Source: Terriglobia bacterium (GTDB lineage: Bacteria; Acidobacteriota; Terriglobia; Acidiferrales; UBA7541). From it: a stretch of DNA of 64,000 nucleotides. The position numbers and the translations under genes were made by a program. Location: contig JAIQFB010000010.1 of assembly GCA_020073485.1 (NCBI GenBank), forward strand, positions 124,001 through 188,000. Direction: 5' to 3'. The notes under the pieces are model-generated. The model saw only the letters and a program-made list of their open reading frames with translations. It was not told the origin of the DNA and did no database searches. Each line of letters begins with the position of its first letter. Positions within the stretch are counted from its first letter, which is position 1. Below, piece by piece: positions 7,158-16,900 of the stretch.

Positions 7158-8971
7158 TGAATCTGCCGCCGCAGCTGGAAACCAAGTTTCAAACACTCGA
7201 GACACGCTATCCGGTGAAGCGTTCGGCGCTGATTCCCATGCTGCTGTACGCGCAGGACCAGTTCGGCTATGTCAGCGACGACATGATCGAGGAAATCGCG
7301 CGCCGCCTGGATCTGAACGCGCTGCAGGTCACCGAAACGATGGCGTACTACTCAATGCTGCGCCGCCAGCGCGCGGGGAAATTTCACGTGCAGGTCTGCA
7401 CGAACGTCTCCTGCATGTTGCGGGGCGGAAATAAAATTTACGATTTCGTCCAGAAAAAACTCGAGATTGGGCACAAGCAGACCACCGAGGACGGCGTGTT
7501 TTCCCTGGAAGAGGTCGAGTGCATCGGCGCCTGCACGGGCGCGCCGGCCATGCAGGTGAACTACGATTTCTACGAAAATCTGACCATCGAGCGCACCACG
7601 CAGATTTTTGAAGCCCTGGAAGTCGGGCGCAAGCCGGAAACCTCCACGCCGATTTCGGGCTCGGTGAAGCCCCGGCATCCGGCTGAAGTGCCTGTGATCA
7701 GCCGCCTGTTTGGCGTGAAGGACTCGCACAAACTGGAAGTGTACGTCGCGAACGACGGCTACAAGGGCATGGAGCGCGCGCTGAAGGAATTGACGCCGGA
7801 ACAAGTAGTTGACGAAGTGAAAAAATCGAACCTGCGCGGGCGCGGCGGCGCGGGCTTTCCCACCGGAATGAAGTGGAGTTTCGTGCCCAAGGATTCGCCC
7901 AAGCCGAAATACGTTTTGTGCAACGCCGATGAGAGCGAGCCGGGCACGTGCAAGGACCGCCCACTGATGGAAATGATGCCCCACCAGCTGATCGAAGGCA
8001 TCGTGATTGCCGGACGCGCGGTGGGCTCGCACCAGGGATACATTTATATTCGCGGGGAGTATCGCTACGTCCTGGACATCATGGACGGCGCGATCGCGGA
8101 GGCCTACAAGGCCGGCTACCTGGGAAAAAATATTCTCGGCAGCGGGTACGATTTCGATCTGGTCACGCACACCGGCGCGGGCGCCTACGAGTGCGGCGAG
8201 GAATCGGCGTTGATGGAGTCGCTCGAAGGCAAGCGCGGCTATCCACGCATCCGGCCGCCGTTCCCGGCCGTCGTCGGGCTGTATGGTTCGCCGACGGTCA
8301 TCAACAACGTCGAGACGCTTTCCTCGGCTCCAGAAATTCTGCGGCGCGGCGGAGAATGGTATGCGGGCTTGGGTACTCCGAAAAACGGCGGGACGCGCAT
8401 GTTCTGCATTTCCGGGCACGTCAACAAGCCGGGCATTTACGAATTGCCGATGGGATTTCCGCTGCGCCGGATGATTGAAGACGTCGCCGGCGGCATGCTC
8501 AACGGAAAAAAACTCAAGGCCGTCATCCCCGGCGGAAGTTCCTGCCCGCTGCTGACCGCGGACGAAATCGACATCAACATGGATTACGATTCGGTGGCCA
8601 AGGCGGGCTCGATGCTCGGCTCGGGTGGCCTGGTGGTGATCGACGAGGACACCTGCATGGTGGACCTGGCGCGGCGCATCATGCATTTTTACGCGCATGA
8701 ATCCTGCGGGTGGTGCATTCCCTGCCGCGAAGGCACGGGCTGGCTGCGCAAGATGCTCGACCGTTTCCACTCCGGGGCCGGGCGCGCGGAAGATATCCCC
8801 ATGGTGGGCGAACTCGCCAAGAACATGCTCGGAAAAACATTTTGCCCGCTGGGCGACGCGGCGGCGATGCCGACCATCAGCATCGTCAAGAAATGGCGCC
8901 ATGAATTTGAAGAGCACCTTTCGGGCAAGTGTCCCTACAAACCGGCCGATGTATTCGCAGCGGTCCGCTAA
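7157..8971 (+). CDS. nuoEF: fused NADH dehydrogenase subunits E and F (set 1)
   Basis: A single 604-residue chain joining NuoE and NuoF, the NADH-oxidising module of complex I. Residues 1-155 are NuoE, with the [2Fe-2S] ligands Cys81, Cys86, Cys122 and Cys126 (VCTNVSC, ECIGAC). A linker of about 30 residues leads into NuoF: the FMN/NADH site RGRGGAGFPTGMKWSF near residue 228, NADESEPGTCKDR near 257, and the N3 [4Fe-4S] ligands Cys517, Cys520, Cys523 and Cys563. There is no stop or frameshift at the junction. Separate genes are the rule in model organisms, so fusion is a notable variant, and it fixes E:F stoichiometry at one. It overlaps nuoD by one base. Confidence 0.95.
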   Translation: MNLPPQLETKFQTLETRYPVKRSALIPMLLYAQDQFGYVSDDMIEEIARRLDLNALQVTETMAYYSMLRRQRAGKFHVQVCTNVSCMLRGGNKIYDFVQKKLEIGHKQTTEDGVFSLEEVECIGACTGAPAMQVNYDFYENLTIERTTQIFEALEVGRKPETSTPISGSVKPRHPAEVPVISRLFGVKDSHKLEVYVANDGYKGMERALKELTPEQVVDEVKKSNLRGRGGAGFPTGMKWSFVPKDSPKPKYVLCNADESEPGTCKDRPLMEMMPHQLIEGIVIAGRAVGSHQGYIYIRGEYRYVLDIMDGAIAEAYKAGYLGKNILGSGYDFDLVTHTGAGAYECGEESALMESLEGKRGYPRIRPPFPAVVGLYGSPTVINNVETLSSAPEILRRGGEWYAGLGTPKNGGTRMFCISGHVNKPGIYELPMGFPLRRMIEDVAGGMLNGKKLKAVIPGGSSCPLLTADEIDINMDYDSVAKAGSMLGSGGLVVIDEDTCMVDLARRIMHFYAHESCGWCIPCREGTGWLRKMLDRFHSGAGRAEDIPMVGELAKNMLGKTFCPLGDAAAMPTISIVKKWRHEFEEHLSGKCPYKPADVFAAVR

Positions 8972-8986
8972 GGAACCGGGAACCAA

Positions 8987-11248
8987 ATGGCAGACTCGAA
9001 AGACATCACGCTGAAGATCGACGACCGCGACGTTACCGTCCCGCCGGGAACGCTGGTGATCGAGGCGGCGCGGCGCATGGGGATCGAAGTTCCGTCGTTC
9101 TGCTACTTCCCCGGGCTGTCGCTGCAGGCGGCCTGCCGCATGTGCCTGGTGGAAGTCGAAAAAGCGCCGAAGCTGCAGACTGCGTGCACGCTGGTGGCGA
9201 TGCCCGGCATGATCGTGCGCACGAACACGCAGCAGGTGCACGACGCGCGCAAGGGCATGCTCGAATTCCTGCTCGCGAACCATCCGCTGGATTGCCCGGT
9301 GTGCGACAAGGGCGGCGAATGCGAATTGCAGGACATGGTTTTCACATACGGCGCCGATAAGAGCCGCTTCGCCGAGGAAAAGCGCCACCAGCCGGAACAG
9401 AAATGGTCGGAAGCGGTCTACTACGACGCTCCGCGGTGCATTCTGTGCTTCCGCTGCGTGCGCGTGTGCGACGAGGGCATGGACGTCAAGGCGCTGGGCG
9501 TCGGACAGCGCGGCTCGCTTTCGACAATTATCCCGAATGGCGAAAATCATCTGGACTGCGAAGAGTGCGGCATGTGCATCGACATCTGCCCGGTCGGCGC
9601 GCTCACCAGCGGCACGTATCGCTACAAGACGCGGCCGTGGGAAATGACATACGTCTCCACCGTGTGCACGCACTGTTCCAACGGCTGCAAGACCACGCTG
9701 AGCGTGCGCAACAATGAAATTCTGCGCGCAAACAATCGCGATCTTTCCGGCTTCAACAAGGATTTTCTGTGCGTGAAGGGCCGCTTCGGATTCGATTTCA
9801 CCAAGCATGCCGAGCGCGTGAAGCTGCCTCTGGTGCGCCGCGATGGCAAGCTGGTGCCCTCGAGTTGGGAGGACGCCCTCGCGGAAGTTTCGCGGCGGCT
9901 CGCGGAAATTCATAAGGCCTCGGGGCCGGATGCGATCGGGTTCATCGGCTCGAATCGCACCACCAATGAAGACAATTACCTGCTCGGGCGCATCGCGCGC
10001 GCGTCCATCGGCACGAACAACATCGATCATCACCGCACTGCCGATTACGCCAGCCTGATCGCGGCGCTGGGCCCGCAAGCAGCTGCCGCAAGCGCCACCA
10101 TGACGCAGCTCTACGAGGCGGACGCGGTGCTGCTGATCGGCGACGATCCCACCGAGCAAAGCCCGTTGGTCGCCTGGCAGATTCGTTCGGCCGTTCGGCA
10201 TCGCGGCGCGCGGCTGTACGTGATCAATTCCAAGTCGATCAAGCTGCTGCGGAAGGCGAGGGGATTTGCGGAAGTTCCAGCGGGCGGCGAAGGATCGGCG
10301 GTGCGCTGGCTTGCGGGCGGCGACACGCACATGGACGCGGGCGTTGCCGAACGCCTCAGCGCGCTCAAGGCCGCGCTGGAAAAGGAATCGAACGTCGTCA
10401 TCGTCTTTGGCGCGGAACTGACAGGCTCGGCGGTACAGAACCTGGTGAAATTCGGCTCTTCCCTGCCCGGCCAGACGCGCTATATCGCGCTCGGGGATTA
10501 CGCCAATTCGCGCGGCGCTTCCGATATGGGGCTGCTTCCTGGCATGCTTCCCGGCTACGCCGGCGTTGGCGATGCGAGCGCGCGCGATAAATTCGGAAAA
10601 CTCTGGGGCGCGAAACTGCCGGAAAAGCCCGGGCTGGACGCTCGCGGAATGCTGGCGTCCGCGGCAAATGGAAAACTGAAGGCGCTCTACGTGGTTGGCG
10701 CGAATCCGGTGAAAACGTTCGGCGTGTCCGCAAAGGACCGCCTCGGCAAACTCGATCTGCTCATCGTTCAGGACTTGTTCCTGACCGAGACCGCGCAACT
10801 GGCGGACATTGTCCTGCCCGCCGCCGCGGCCTATGAGAAAAACGGAACCATGACGAATACCGCCGGCGAAGTGCAACTGGTGCGCAAGGGCGGCGACGTG
10901 ATGGGCACGCGTTCCGACTTCGATATCCTGCGCATTCTTTCGCATCAATTGGCCAAGCAAGGGCTGGGACCCGCGATCACGTTGCGCACGCCTGACGCCG
11001 CGTTCGACGAAATTCGCCAGTCGGTCGCGGGGTACGGCGTTTCGATGCCCACGCTGCTGCTGGGCGAAGCGGAGCGAACTTCTCCGGTCTCGACAGCCAA
11101 TGGCAATGCGAAATTTGATGTCCCGGCCGGAGCGATTTTCTCCTCGCACGATACGCTGTTTACAAGCGGCAGCCTGGGACGCTACTGCTCCACCATTCTT
11201 TCTCTTCCGGAAGCGGCGGAAGAGGTGGAAGTGGAGGCGCAGCCGTGA
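8987..11248 (+). CDS. nuoG: NADH-quinone oxidoreductase subunit G (set 1)
   Basis: The large iron-sulfur subunit carrying electrons from NuoF toward the quinone module. The cluster ligands can be read off: Cys39, 50, 53 and 67 for the [2Fe-2S] N1b; His99 with Cys103, 106 and 112 for N5; Cys151, 154, 157 and 201 plus Cys161, 191, 194 and 197 as in a two-cluster ferredoxin-like region. A CTHCSNGC motif near 227 with a later Cys (FLCVKG) would hold the extra N7 cluster, present only in some bacteria. The C-terminal half is a molybdopterin-oxidoreductase-like domain without expected cofactor. 753 residues is on the short side of the family. It begins 15 bp after nuoEF. Confidence 0.94.
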   Translation: MADSKDITLKIDDRDVTVPPGTLVIEAARRMGIEVPSFCYFPGLSLQAACRMCLVEVEKAPKLQTACTLVAMPGMIVRTNTQQVHDARKGMLEFLLANHPLDCPVCDKGGECELQDMVFTYGADKSRFAEEKRHQPEQKWSEAVYYDAPRCILCFRCVRVCDEGMDVKALGVGQRGSLSTIIPNGENHLDCEECGMCIDICPVGALTSGTYRYKTRPWEMTYVSTVCTHCSNGCKTTLSVRNNEILRANNRDLSGFNKDFLCVKGRFGFDFTKHAERVKLPLVRRDGKLVPSSWEDALAEVSRRLAEIHKASGPDAIGFIGSNRTTNEDNYLLGRIARASIGTNNIDHHRTADYASLIAALGPQAAAASATMTQLYEADAVLLIGDDPTEQSPLVAWQIRSAVRHRGARLYVINSKSIKLLRKARGFAEVPAGGEGSAVRWLAGGDTHMDAGVAERLSALKAALEKESNVVIVFGAELTGSAVQNLVKFGSSLPGQTRYIALGDYANSRGASDMGLLPGMLPGYAGVGDASARDKFGKLWGAKLPEKPGLDARGMLASAANGKLKALYVVGANPVKTFGVSAKDRLGKLDLLIVQDLFLTETAQLADIVLPAAAAYEKNGTMTNTAGEVQLVRKGGDVMGTRSDFDILRILSHQLAKQGLGPAITLRTPDAAFDEIRQSVAGYGVSMPTLLLGEAERTSPVSTANGNAKFDVPAGAIFSSHDTLFTSGSLGRYCSTILSLPEAAEEVEVEAQP

Positions 11249-12471
11249 ACGAGTTTGCCGCCCAGCATCCGATCCTGGTGGTCGCGCTGCCGAAAATCGT
11301 CGTGCTGCTGTTCGTTCTGCTTACCGCTCTGGCCTACCTGACTTGGTTTGAGCGCAAAGTGGTGGCGCACATACAGGCGCGATGGGGGCCGTACCGCGTG
11401 GGTCCACACGGGCTTCTGCAGCCGCTGGCCGACGGCGTGAAATTTCTGTTCAAGGAAGATGTGACGCCCGCGGGCGCCGATAAATTCGCTTATTTTCTCG
11501 CGCCGTTTCTGGCGCTGTCGCTGGCGATTACGTCGATCGCCGTGATTCCCTTCGGGCCGAAGGAATTTTCGGTATTCGGCCAGTCGACGCCTCTTTCCAT
11601 TACGAACCTGAATATCGGGTTGCTGGTGCTGTTCGCGATTACGTCGATGGGCGTGTATGGGGTCGTGCTGGCCGGATGGGCTTCCAACAGCAAGTACCCG
11701 CTGCTGGGCGGGCTGCGCAGCTCGGCGCAGATGGTCAGCTACGAACTGGCGCTGACCATGTCCGTGGTGGGCGTGATCCTGATGGCCGGTACGTTCAACT
11801 TGAGCGAAATCGTCAACGCGCAGCAGGGTTTTCATTGGGGATTCGTGCCTCGCTGGAACCTGATCGGCTCTCCAATGCCGCAAGTGCTCGGGTTTTTTTT
11901 GTTTTTTACTTCGGCGATCGCGGAAACCAATCGAGCGCCATTCGATCTGGCCGAAGCGGAATCCGAACTGGTGGCTGGATTTCACACCGAGTACGCCAGC
12001 TTCAAGTTCGCCATGTTTTTCATGGCCGAGTACGCGAGCATGATCACGGTATCGTGCCTCGCTACGATTTTGTTTTTCGGCGGATGGCTGTCGCCGTTTC
12101 CGCAGACCCCGATCTGGGCGTGGACGCACTATATCCCCGCGGCGGTCTTCGCGGCGGCGGGCCTGGCGTTGATCGTGCACGGCGTCCGCTACATTACGAT
12201 GTTTGGGCGCGTCGTATTGCCGGCTATGGGAGTCGCACTGTGCGGCCTGGGAGTGCTGTGCGGCCAGCCCGGTGTCCTCGATTTCGTGCAGGGGCCGTTC
12301 TGGTTCCTGCTGAAGATTACGATTTTTCTTTTTATTTACGTGTGGGTGCGCGGCACGCTTCCGCGCTTCCGGTACGACCAGTTGATGGGCTTCGGGTGGA
12401 AGTTGCTGTTGCCTCTGGCCATCTTCAACGTGGTCATCACCAGTCTGGCGATCGTGTGGACGCAGCGATGA
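11245..12471 (+). CDS. nuoH: NADH-quinone oxidoreductase subunit H (set 1)
   Basis: Membrane subunit forming the entry of the quinone channel. About eight hydrophobic helices are visible. The diagnostic segments are FERKVVAHIQARWGPYRVGPHGLLQPLADGVK near residue 31, ETNRAPFDLAEAESELVAGFHTEY, and the C-terminal WVRGTLPRFRYDQLMGFGWK. Its GTG start at 11245 overlaps the nuoG stop (GTGA). The next gene is nuoJ, 26 bp on; nuoI, which usually sits between H and J, is missing. 408 residues is a little long because of an extended loop around residues 185-205. Confidence 0.95.
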   Translation: MNEFAAQHPILVVALPKIVVLLFVLLTALAYLTWFERKVVAHIQARWGPYRVGPHGLLQPLADGVKFLFKEDVTPAGADKFAYFLAPFLALSLAITSIAVIPFGPKEFSVFGQSTPLSITNLNIGLLVLFAITSMGVYGVVLAGWASNSKYPLLGGLRSSAQMVSYELALTMSVVGVILMAGTFNLSEIVNAQQGFHWGFVPRWNLIGSPMPQVLGFFLFFTSAIAETNRAPFDLAEAESELVAGFHTEYASFKFAMFFMAEYASMITVSCLATILFFGGWLSPFPQTPIWAWTHYIPAAVFAAAGLALIVHGVRYITMFGRVVLPAMGVALCGLGVLCGQPGVLDFVQGPFWFLLKITIFLFIYVWVRGTLPRFRYDQLMGFGWKLLLPLAIFNVVITSLAIVWTQR

Positions 12472-12496
12472 GATTCATGACCCGAGGAACAAGACC

Positions 12497-12997
12497 ATGA
12501 CGCCGCAGATCGCGATGTTCCTGGTGCTGGCGGCGGTGGCCGTGGCAGGGGCGGTGAGCTTGATCCTGCAGCGGCACCCGATTCACAGCGCGCTGTCGCT
12601 GATCACGGTGATGGTCGCGCTGGCGGGGCTCTACCTGCTGCAGGGCGCCGAATTCGTCGCGGCCGTGCAGATCATCGTGTACGGCGGCGCGATCATGGTG
12701 CTGTTCGTGTTCGTGATCATGCTGCTGAACGCCGGGGAAGAAGAGCGCACGAACATGAGCCGCATGGCGCGATACGTGGGCGTGCCGCTCGGCGTGGTTT
12801 TTATGATCGAGATCGCCTACTGGATCGGGAGCGCGACGCTGCACCTGAACGCGCCGGCTTCGGGCGTGGTTTCGACGCGGGACCTGTCCAATCTGCTGTT
12901 TCGCGAATATGTGTTTCCGTTTGAGCTGACGTCGTTCCTGATTTTGATTGCCTTGCTCGGCGCGCTGGTCCTGGCGCGGCGGGAAGAATCCGAATAG
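12497..12997 (+). CDS. nuoJ: NADH-quinone oxidoreductase subunit J (set 1)
   Basis: Membrane subunit J of the complex I arm, 166 residues with five hydrophobic helices. Recognisable are RHPIHSALSLITVMVALAGLYLLQGAEFVAAVQIIVYGGAIMVLFVFVIMLLN, containing the pi-bulge helix region of the family, and a C-terminal ELTSFLILIALLGALVLARRE. It follows nuoH directly, with nuoK 12 bp downstream. It carries no iron-sulfur ligands, so it is not a disguised NuoI. Confidence 0.93.
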   Translation: MTPQIAMFLVLAAVAVAGAVSLILQRHPIHSALSLITVMVALAGLYLLQGAEFVAAVQIIVYGGAIMVLFVFVIMLLNAGEEERTNMSRMARYVGVPLGVVFMIEIAYWIGSATLHLNAPASGVVSTRDLSNLLFREYVFPFELTSFLILIALLGALVLARREESE

Positions 12998-13009
12998 GAC
13001 GGGGGAGAA

Positions 13010-13312
13010 TTGGTTCCGACTTCCTACTTTCTGGTGCTGAGCGCTGTCCTGTTCGGACTTGGCGTGATTGCGTTTGTGTTCAAGCGCAACATCCTGACGA
13101 TTTTCATGTCCATTGAGCTGATGCTGAACGCCGTCAATTTGGCGTTTGTGTCCTTCAGCCGCGCACTGGGACAGCTGCAGGGGCAGGTGTTCGTTTTCTT
13201 CGTCATCGTGGTGGCCGCCGCGGAAGCCGCGGTGGGTCTGGCCATTGTCATACTGATTCATCGGAACCGGGGAACGCTCAACGTGGAACGCGTGGATACG
13301 CTCAAAGATTGA
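13010..13312 (+). CDS. nuoK: NADH-quinone oxidoreductase subunit K (set 1)
   Basis: A 100-residue, three-helix subunit of the proton path, homologous to MrpC. Both conserved membrane glutamates are present: in MSIELMLNAVNLAFV and in AAAEAAVGLAIVI. The start is TTG at 13010; it is supported by the purine-rich GGGGGAG at 13000-13006 and by the N-terminus VPTSYFLVLSAVLFGLG, which matches the family. The stop shares a base with the nuoL ATG (TGATG). Confidence 0.93.
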   Translation: MVPTSYFLVLSAVLFGLGVIAFVFKRNILTIFMSIELMLNAVNLAFVSFSRALGQLQGQVFVFFVIVVAAAEAAVGLAIVILIHRNRGTLNVERVDTLKD

Positions 13313-15261
13313 TGCCAGCCCTTACTTATTTGTGGATCATTCCGCTGCTGCCGCTTCTGGGCGCGGCGGCCAACGGCCTGTTTGGCGCGCGGTGGCCGAA
13401 AAGCGTCGTGACCGGCGTGGCGCTTTCCTCCACGACGCTCGCGTTTTTGGCCGCGCTCGAGGTAGTGCGCGAATTCCTTGCGCTTTCCCCGGATCAAGTT
13501 CCCTGGACCCACTCTTATTTCACGTGGATTTCCGCGGGCGGCTTCCGCGCCGATTTCGCGCTGCAGGTGGACCAGCTCACCGTGGTCATGCTGCTGGTTG
13601 TCACCGGCGTGGGCTGGCTGATTCACATTTATTCGTCGGGATACATGCACGACGATCCCGGCTATCGCCGGTTTTTCTCCTATCTCAATCTGTTCATGTT
13701 TTTCATGCTCATCCTGATTCTGGCGGCGAACTATTTGGTCATGTTCGTCGGCTGGGAAGGCGTGGGCTTGTGCAGCTACCTGCTGATCGGATTCTTTTTC
13801 CTGAAACAATCCGCGACCAACGCGGGCAATAAGGCGTTCTGGGTGAATCGCATCGGCGATTTTGGATTCATCCTGGGCGTGCTGCTGATTTTCCGCACGT
13901 TCCACACGCTGGATTTCGCAGGCGTGCTGCCACAGGCCGCAAGAATGGCCGCTGATCCTGCCGGGCAAATCGGGACGCTCACGGCGATTGCGCTTCTGCT
14001 GTTCGTGGGCGCGGCTGGAAAATCGGCGCAGCTTCCCCTCTATGTGTGGCTGCCGGACGCGATGGAAGGCCCGACGCCGGTCAGCGCGCTGATCCACGCC
14101 GCGACCATGGTTACGGCGGGCGTCTACATGGTGGCGCGATCGCACGCGATCTTCCTGAATGCGCCGGTGGCGATGCAGGTGGTCGCGACCGTGGGGTGCC
14201 TCACGGCGCTGTTCGCGGCGACCATCGGCATGGTGCAGACCGACATCAAGAAAGTGCTGGCCTACTCGACCGTCTCGCAGCTCGGCTACATGTTTCTGGC
14301 CTGCGGCGTGGGCGCGTTCGGCGCGGGTGTGTTCCACCTGATGACGCACGCGTTCTTCAAGGGCCTGCTCTTCCTTGCGGCGGGCAGCGTGATTCACGCC
14401 ATGGGCGGCGAGCAGGATATGCGCAAGATGGGCGGCTTGCGCAAGAAAATTCCGGTTACGTTCTGGGCCATGTTCATGGCCACGATGGCGATTGCCGGGG
14501 CGCCGGGTTTTTCGGGATATTTCAGCAAGGACGAAATTCTGGAAGCGGCGCAGCATGCGAGCCCCGTGCTTTGGGGACTGGGAGTGCTGACCGCGGGGAT
14601 TACTTCGTTTTACATGTTCCGGCTAATGTTCCTCACGTTCTTCGGGAAAGAGCGCTATGACGAGCATCACGTACACGTGCACGAATCGCCAAAGAACATG
14701 CTCGCGCCTCTGGTGGTTCTCGCGATTCTCTCCGTGTGCGGAGGGTGGATGGCTGCGCCGCAACTCTGGGGCGGCGTGAATCATTTCCAGCATTTCCTTG
14801 CGCCCGTACTGGCAACCGCTTCCGAGCCTACCGCCGCGGCGGCCGCGGAAACCGCGCCCGGCGGCGCGGACATCCTTCAGGCGATTTTCGGCCCGCCAGT
14901 GATCGCGGGGCTGCTCGGATTTTTCCTGGCGTGGTGGATGTACATCAAGAGCCCGGAGACGCCGAAGAAGTGGGCGGCTTCACTCTCGGCGCCTTACAAG
15001 TTGCTGAGCGGAAAATATTTTATCGATGAACTATACGCAGCGGCAGTCGTGCGCCCCCTGGTCTGGGCTTCCGAGAAAATCCTGTGGCACGTGGTCGATG
15101 AAGGCGCGATCGACGGCGCGGTGAACGGCGTCGCCACGGTGTCGCGCGAGTCGGGAGACCGGTTGCGCCGGGCCACTTCCGGAAACGTGCGCAGCTACGC
15201 CACATGGATCGTTGTGGGAGCGCTGGTATTCACTTCCCTGCTGCTCTGGATGGTGAACTGA
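13312..15261 (+). CDS. nuoL: NADH-quinone oxidoreductase subunit L (set 1)
   Basis: The distal antiporter-like proton pump subunit of complex I, 649 residues. The key membrane acid is in FVGWEGVGLCSYLLIGFFF and the pumping lysine region in GAAGKSAQLPLYVWLPDAMEGPTPVSALIHAATMVTAGVYM. A second half with DIKKVLAYSTVSQLGYMFLACGVGAF and a long C-terminal amphipathic helix with a final membrane anchor complete the usual plan. I place the start at ATG 13312, overlapping the nuoK stop by one base; a TTG three bases earlier is in frame but less likely. Confidence 0.95.
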   Translation: MPALTYLWIIPLLPLLGAAANGLFGARWPKSVVTGVALSSTTLAFLAALEVVREFLALSPDQVPWTHSYFTWISAGGFRADFALQVDQLTVVMLLVVTGVGWLIHIYSSGYMHDDPGYRRFFSYLNLFMFFMLILILAANYLVMFVGWEGVGLCSYLLIGFFFLKQSATNAGNKAFWVNRIGDFGFILGVLLIFRTFHTLDFAGVLPQAARMAADPAGQIGTLTAIALLLFVGAAGKSAQLPLYVWLPDAMEGPTPVSALIHAATMVTAGVYMVARSHAIFLNAPVAMQVVATVGCLTALFAATIGMVQTDIKKVLAYSTVSQLGYMFLACGVGAFGAGVFHLMTHAFFKGLLFLAAGSVIHAMGGEQDMRKMGGLRKKIPVTFWAMFMATMAIAGAPGFSGYFSKDEILEAAQHASPVLWGLGVLTAGITSFYMFRLMFLTFFGKERYDEHHVHVHESPKNMLAPLVVLAILSVCGGWMAAPQLWGGVNHFQHFLAPVLATASEPTAAAAAETAPGGADILQAIFGPPVIAGLLGFFLAWWMYIKSPETPKKWAASLSAPYKLLSGKYFIDELYAAAVVRPLVWASEKILWHVVDEGAIDGAVNGVATVSRESGDRLRRATSGNVRSYATWIVVGALVFTSLLLWMVN

Positions 15262-15262
15262 C

Positions 15263-16900
15263 GTGCAGCAACCCTATTTGCTAACGATCCTTACGTTCCT
15301 GCCCGTCGCCGGGACCCTCGCGCTTCTCTTGCTGCGCGACGACGACCATGTGTGGATCCGGCGCCTGGCCATGGCCACGGCGGTTGCGGAATTCGCCATT
15401 TCGCTGCTGCTGTTCCGGGGATTCAATTCGCAGGCCGCCGGATACCAGTGGGAGGAGTTTCACAACTGGATTCCGCAGCCCCCCATTCATTATCACTTCG
15501 GCGTCGACGGCCTTAGCCTCTTCCTCATCGTGCTGACCACGCTGCTGACGCCGGTGTCGATTCTGGCGTCGTGGAAATCCATCAACGAGCGCGTCAAGGG
15601 ATTTTTCATCTGCCTGCTGGTGCTGGAAACGGGCGTGATCGGTGTGTTCGTCTCGCTGGACATGTTTCTGTTCTTCCTGTTCTGGGAAGTGATGCTGATC
15701 CCGATGTATTTCCTGATTGGCATCTGGGGCCACGAACGGCGCATTTATGCGGCGCTAAAGTTCGTGCTGTACACGATGTTTGGATCGATCCTGATGCTCG
15801 TGGCGATGCTGTGGCTCTACAGGCTCGCGGCCGCCGCCGGAACTCCGACCTTCGACATTCCGCAAATTCAGTCCATGCTTTCCAGCGGCACGATTACGCT
15901 GCCCGCGCTCACGGAAATGCTGCTGTTCGGCGCGTTTTTCCTGGCGTTTGCGATCAAGGTGCCCTTGTTCCCGCTGCACACCTGGCTGCCGGACGCGCAC
16001 ACCGAGGCGCCGACAGCCGGTTCCGTGATGCTTGCGGGGGTTCTGCTTAAGATGGGCACCTACGGCATGCTGCGCTTCTGCCTGCCGCTGTTCCCGGAGG
16101 CCGCGCGGCGTTTCGCTCCGGCGATTGCCGTGCTTGCGATCATCGGGATTATTTACGGCGCGCTGGTCGCCATGGTGCAGGTGGACCTGAAGCGCCTGGT
16201 GGCGTACTCCTCAGTCAGCCATTTGGGATTTGTCGTGCTCGGAATATTCGCGTTTCATGCAATTTCGATTCAGGGCGCGGTCTACCAGATGCTCGCCCAC
16301 GGAATTTCCACAGGCGCGCTCTTCCTGGGCGTGGGCATGCTGTACGACCGCCGGCACACGCACCTGATCAAGGAATTCGGAGGTCTGGCGACGCCGATGC
16401 CGGTGCTCGCTGCGCTCTACCTGTTCTCGTGCTTTGCCTCTGCGGGGCTGCCGATGCTGAATGGTTTCGTGGGCGAGTTCCTGATTCTTGCGGGAACGTT
16501 TCAGAGGCACGCGGCGTGGGCTTCGTGGGCCGCGCTGGGCGTGATTTTCTCGGCCGTGTATCTGCTGTGGTCTTACCAGCGCGTCTTTTTCGGCGTGGTC
16601 ACGAAAGACAAGAACGCGGCGCTGCCGGACGCCGACCTGCGCGAGCGCGGGATTCTGTTCCTGATGGCCGCCGTTATTCTGTGGATGGGCATTGGGTCGC
16701 CGTTTTTCACGCGGCGGATCGAAGCCTCGGCTCAGAACGTGCTGCAACTGATGCAGCGCCCGCAGGCGGCTTACGATGCCGGCATGATTGGCGGCAGACC
16801 GGAAATGAACACCATGAACTTGAATCGCTCCGCCATCCCGGCAACCGCCGCGAACATCCCGGCGTCCGGTACCGCGGCGGAAACGGTGAACTCGAAATAA
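15263..16900 (+). CDS. nuoM: NADH-quinone oxidoreductase subunit M (set 1)
   Basis: Antiporter-like pump subunit, 545 residues, about 14 helices. The essential Glu is in FFLFWEVMLIPMYFLIGIWG and the Lys in FAIKVPLFPLHTWLPDAHTEAPTAGSVMLAGVLLKMGTYG. RLVAYSSVSHLGFVVLGIFAF is also diagnostic. The GTG start at 15263 comes one base after the nuoL stop. After the last helix there is a tail of about 45 residues rich in Ala, Met and Asn (from near residue 500) that is not part of the conserved family. Confidence 0.94.
   Translation: MQQPYLLTILTFLPVAGTLALLLLRDDDHVWIRRLAMATAVAEFAISLLLFRGFNSQAAGYQWEEFHNWIPQPPIHYHFGVDGLSLFLIVLTTLLTPVSILASWKSINERVKGFFICLLVLETGVIGVFVSLDMFLFFLFWEVMLIPMYFLIGIWGHERRIYAALKFVLYTMFGSILMLVAMLWLYRLAAAAGTPTFDIPQIQSMLSSGTITLPALTEMLLFGAFFLAFAIKVPLFPLHTWLPDAHTEAPTAGSVMLAGVLLKMGTYGMLRFCLPLFPEAARRFAPAIAVLAIIGIIYGALVAMVQVDLKRLVAYSSVSHLGFVVLGIFAFHAISIQGAVYQMLAHGISTGALFLGVGMLYDRRHTHLIKEFGGLATPMPVLAALYLFSCFASAGLPMLNGFVGEFLILAGTFQRHAAWASWAALGVIFSAVYLLWSYQRVFFGVVTKDKNAALPDADLRERGILFLMAAVILWMGIGSPFFTRRIEASAQNVLQLMQRPQAAYDAGMIGGRPEMNTMNLNRSAIPATAANIPASGTAAETVNSK

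Noticed and set aside
5469-7205. Open frame of 578 codons on the minus strand opposite nuoC and nuoD
   Set aside because: Same reason: codon-bias shadow of well-supported genes, no recognisable domain.
7352-11149. Open frame of 1265 codons on the minus strand opposite nuoEF and nuoG
   Set aside because: It is the mirror frame of high-G+C coding sequence on the plus strand; the product is Arg/His/Ala-rich without domains, and both plus-strand genes are certain.
12472-12496. Possible nuoI between nuoH and nuoJ
   Set aside because: Only 25 bases are available, and no CxxCxxCxxxCP motif occurs outside nuoG.
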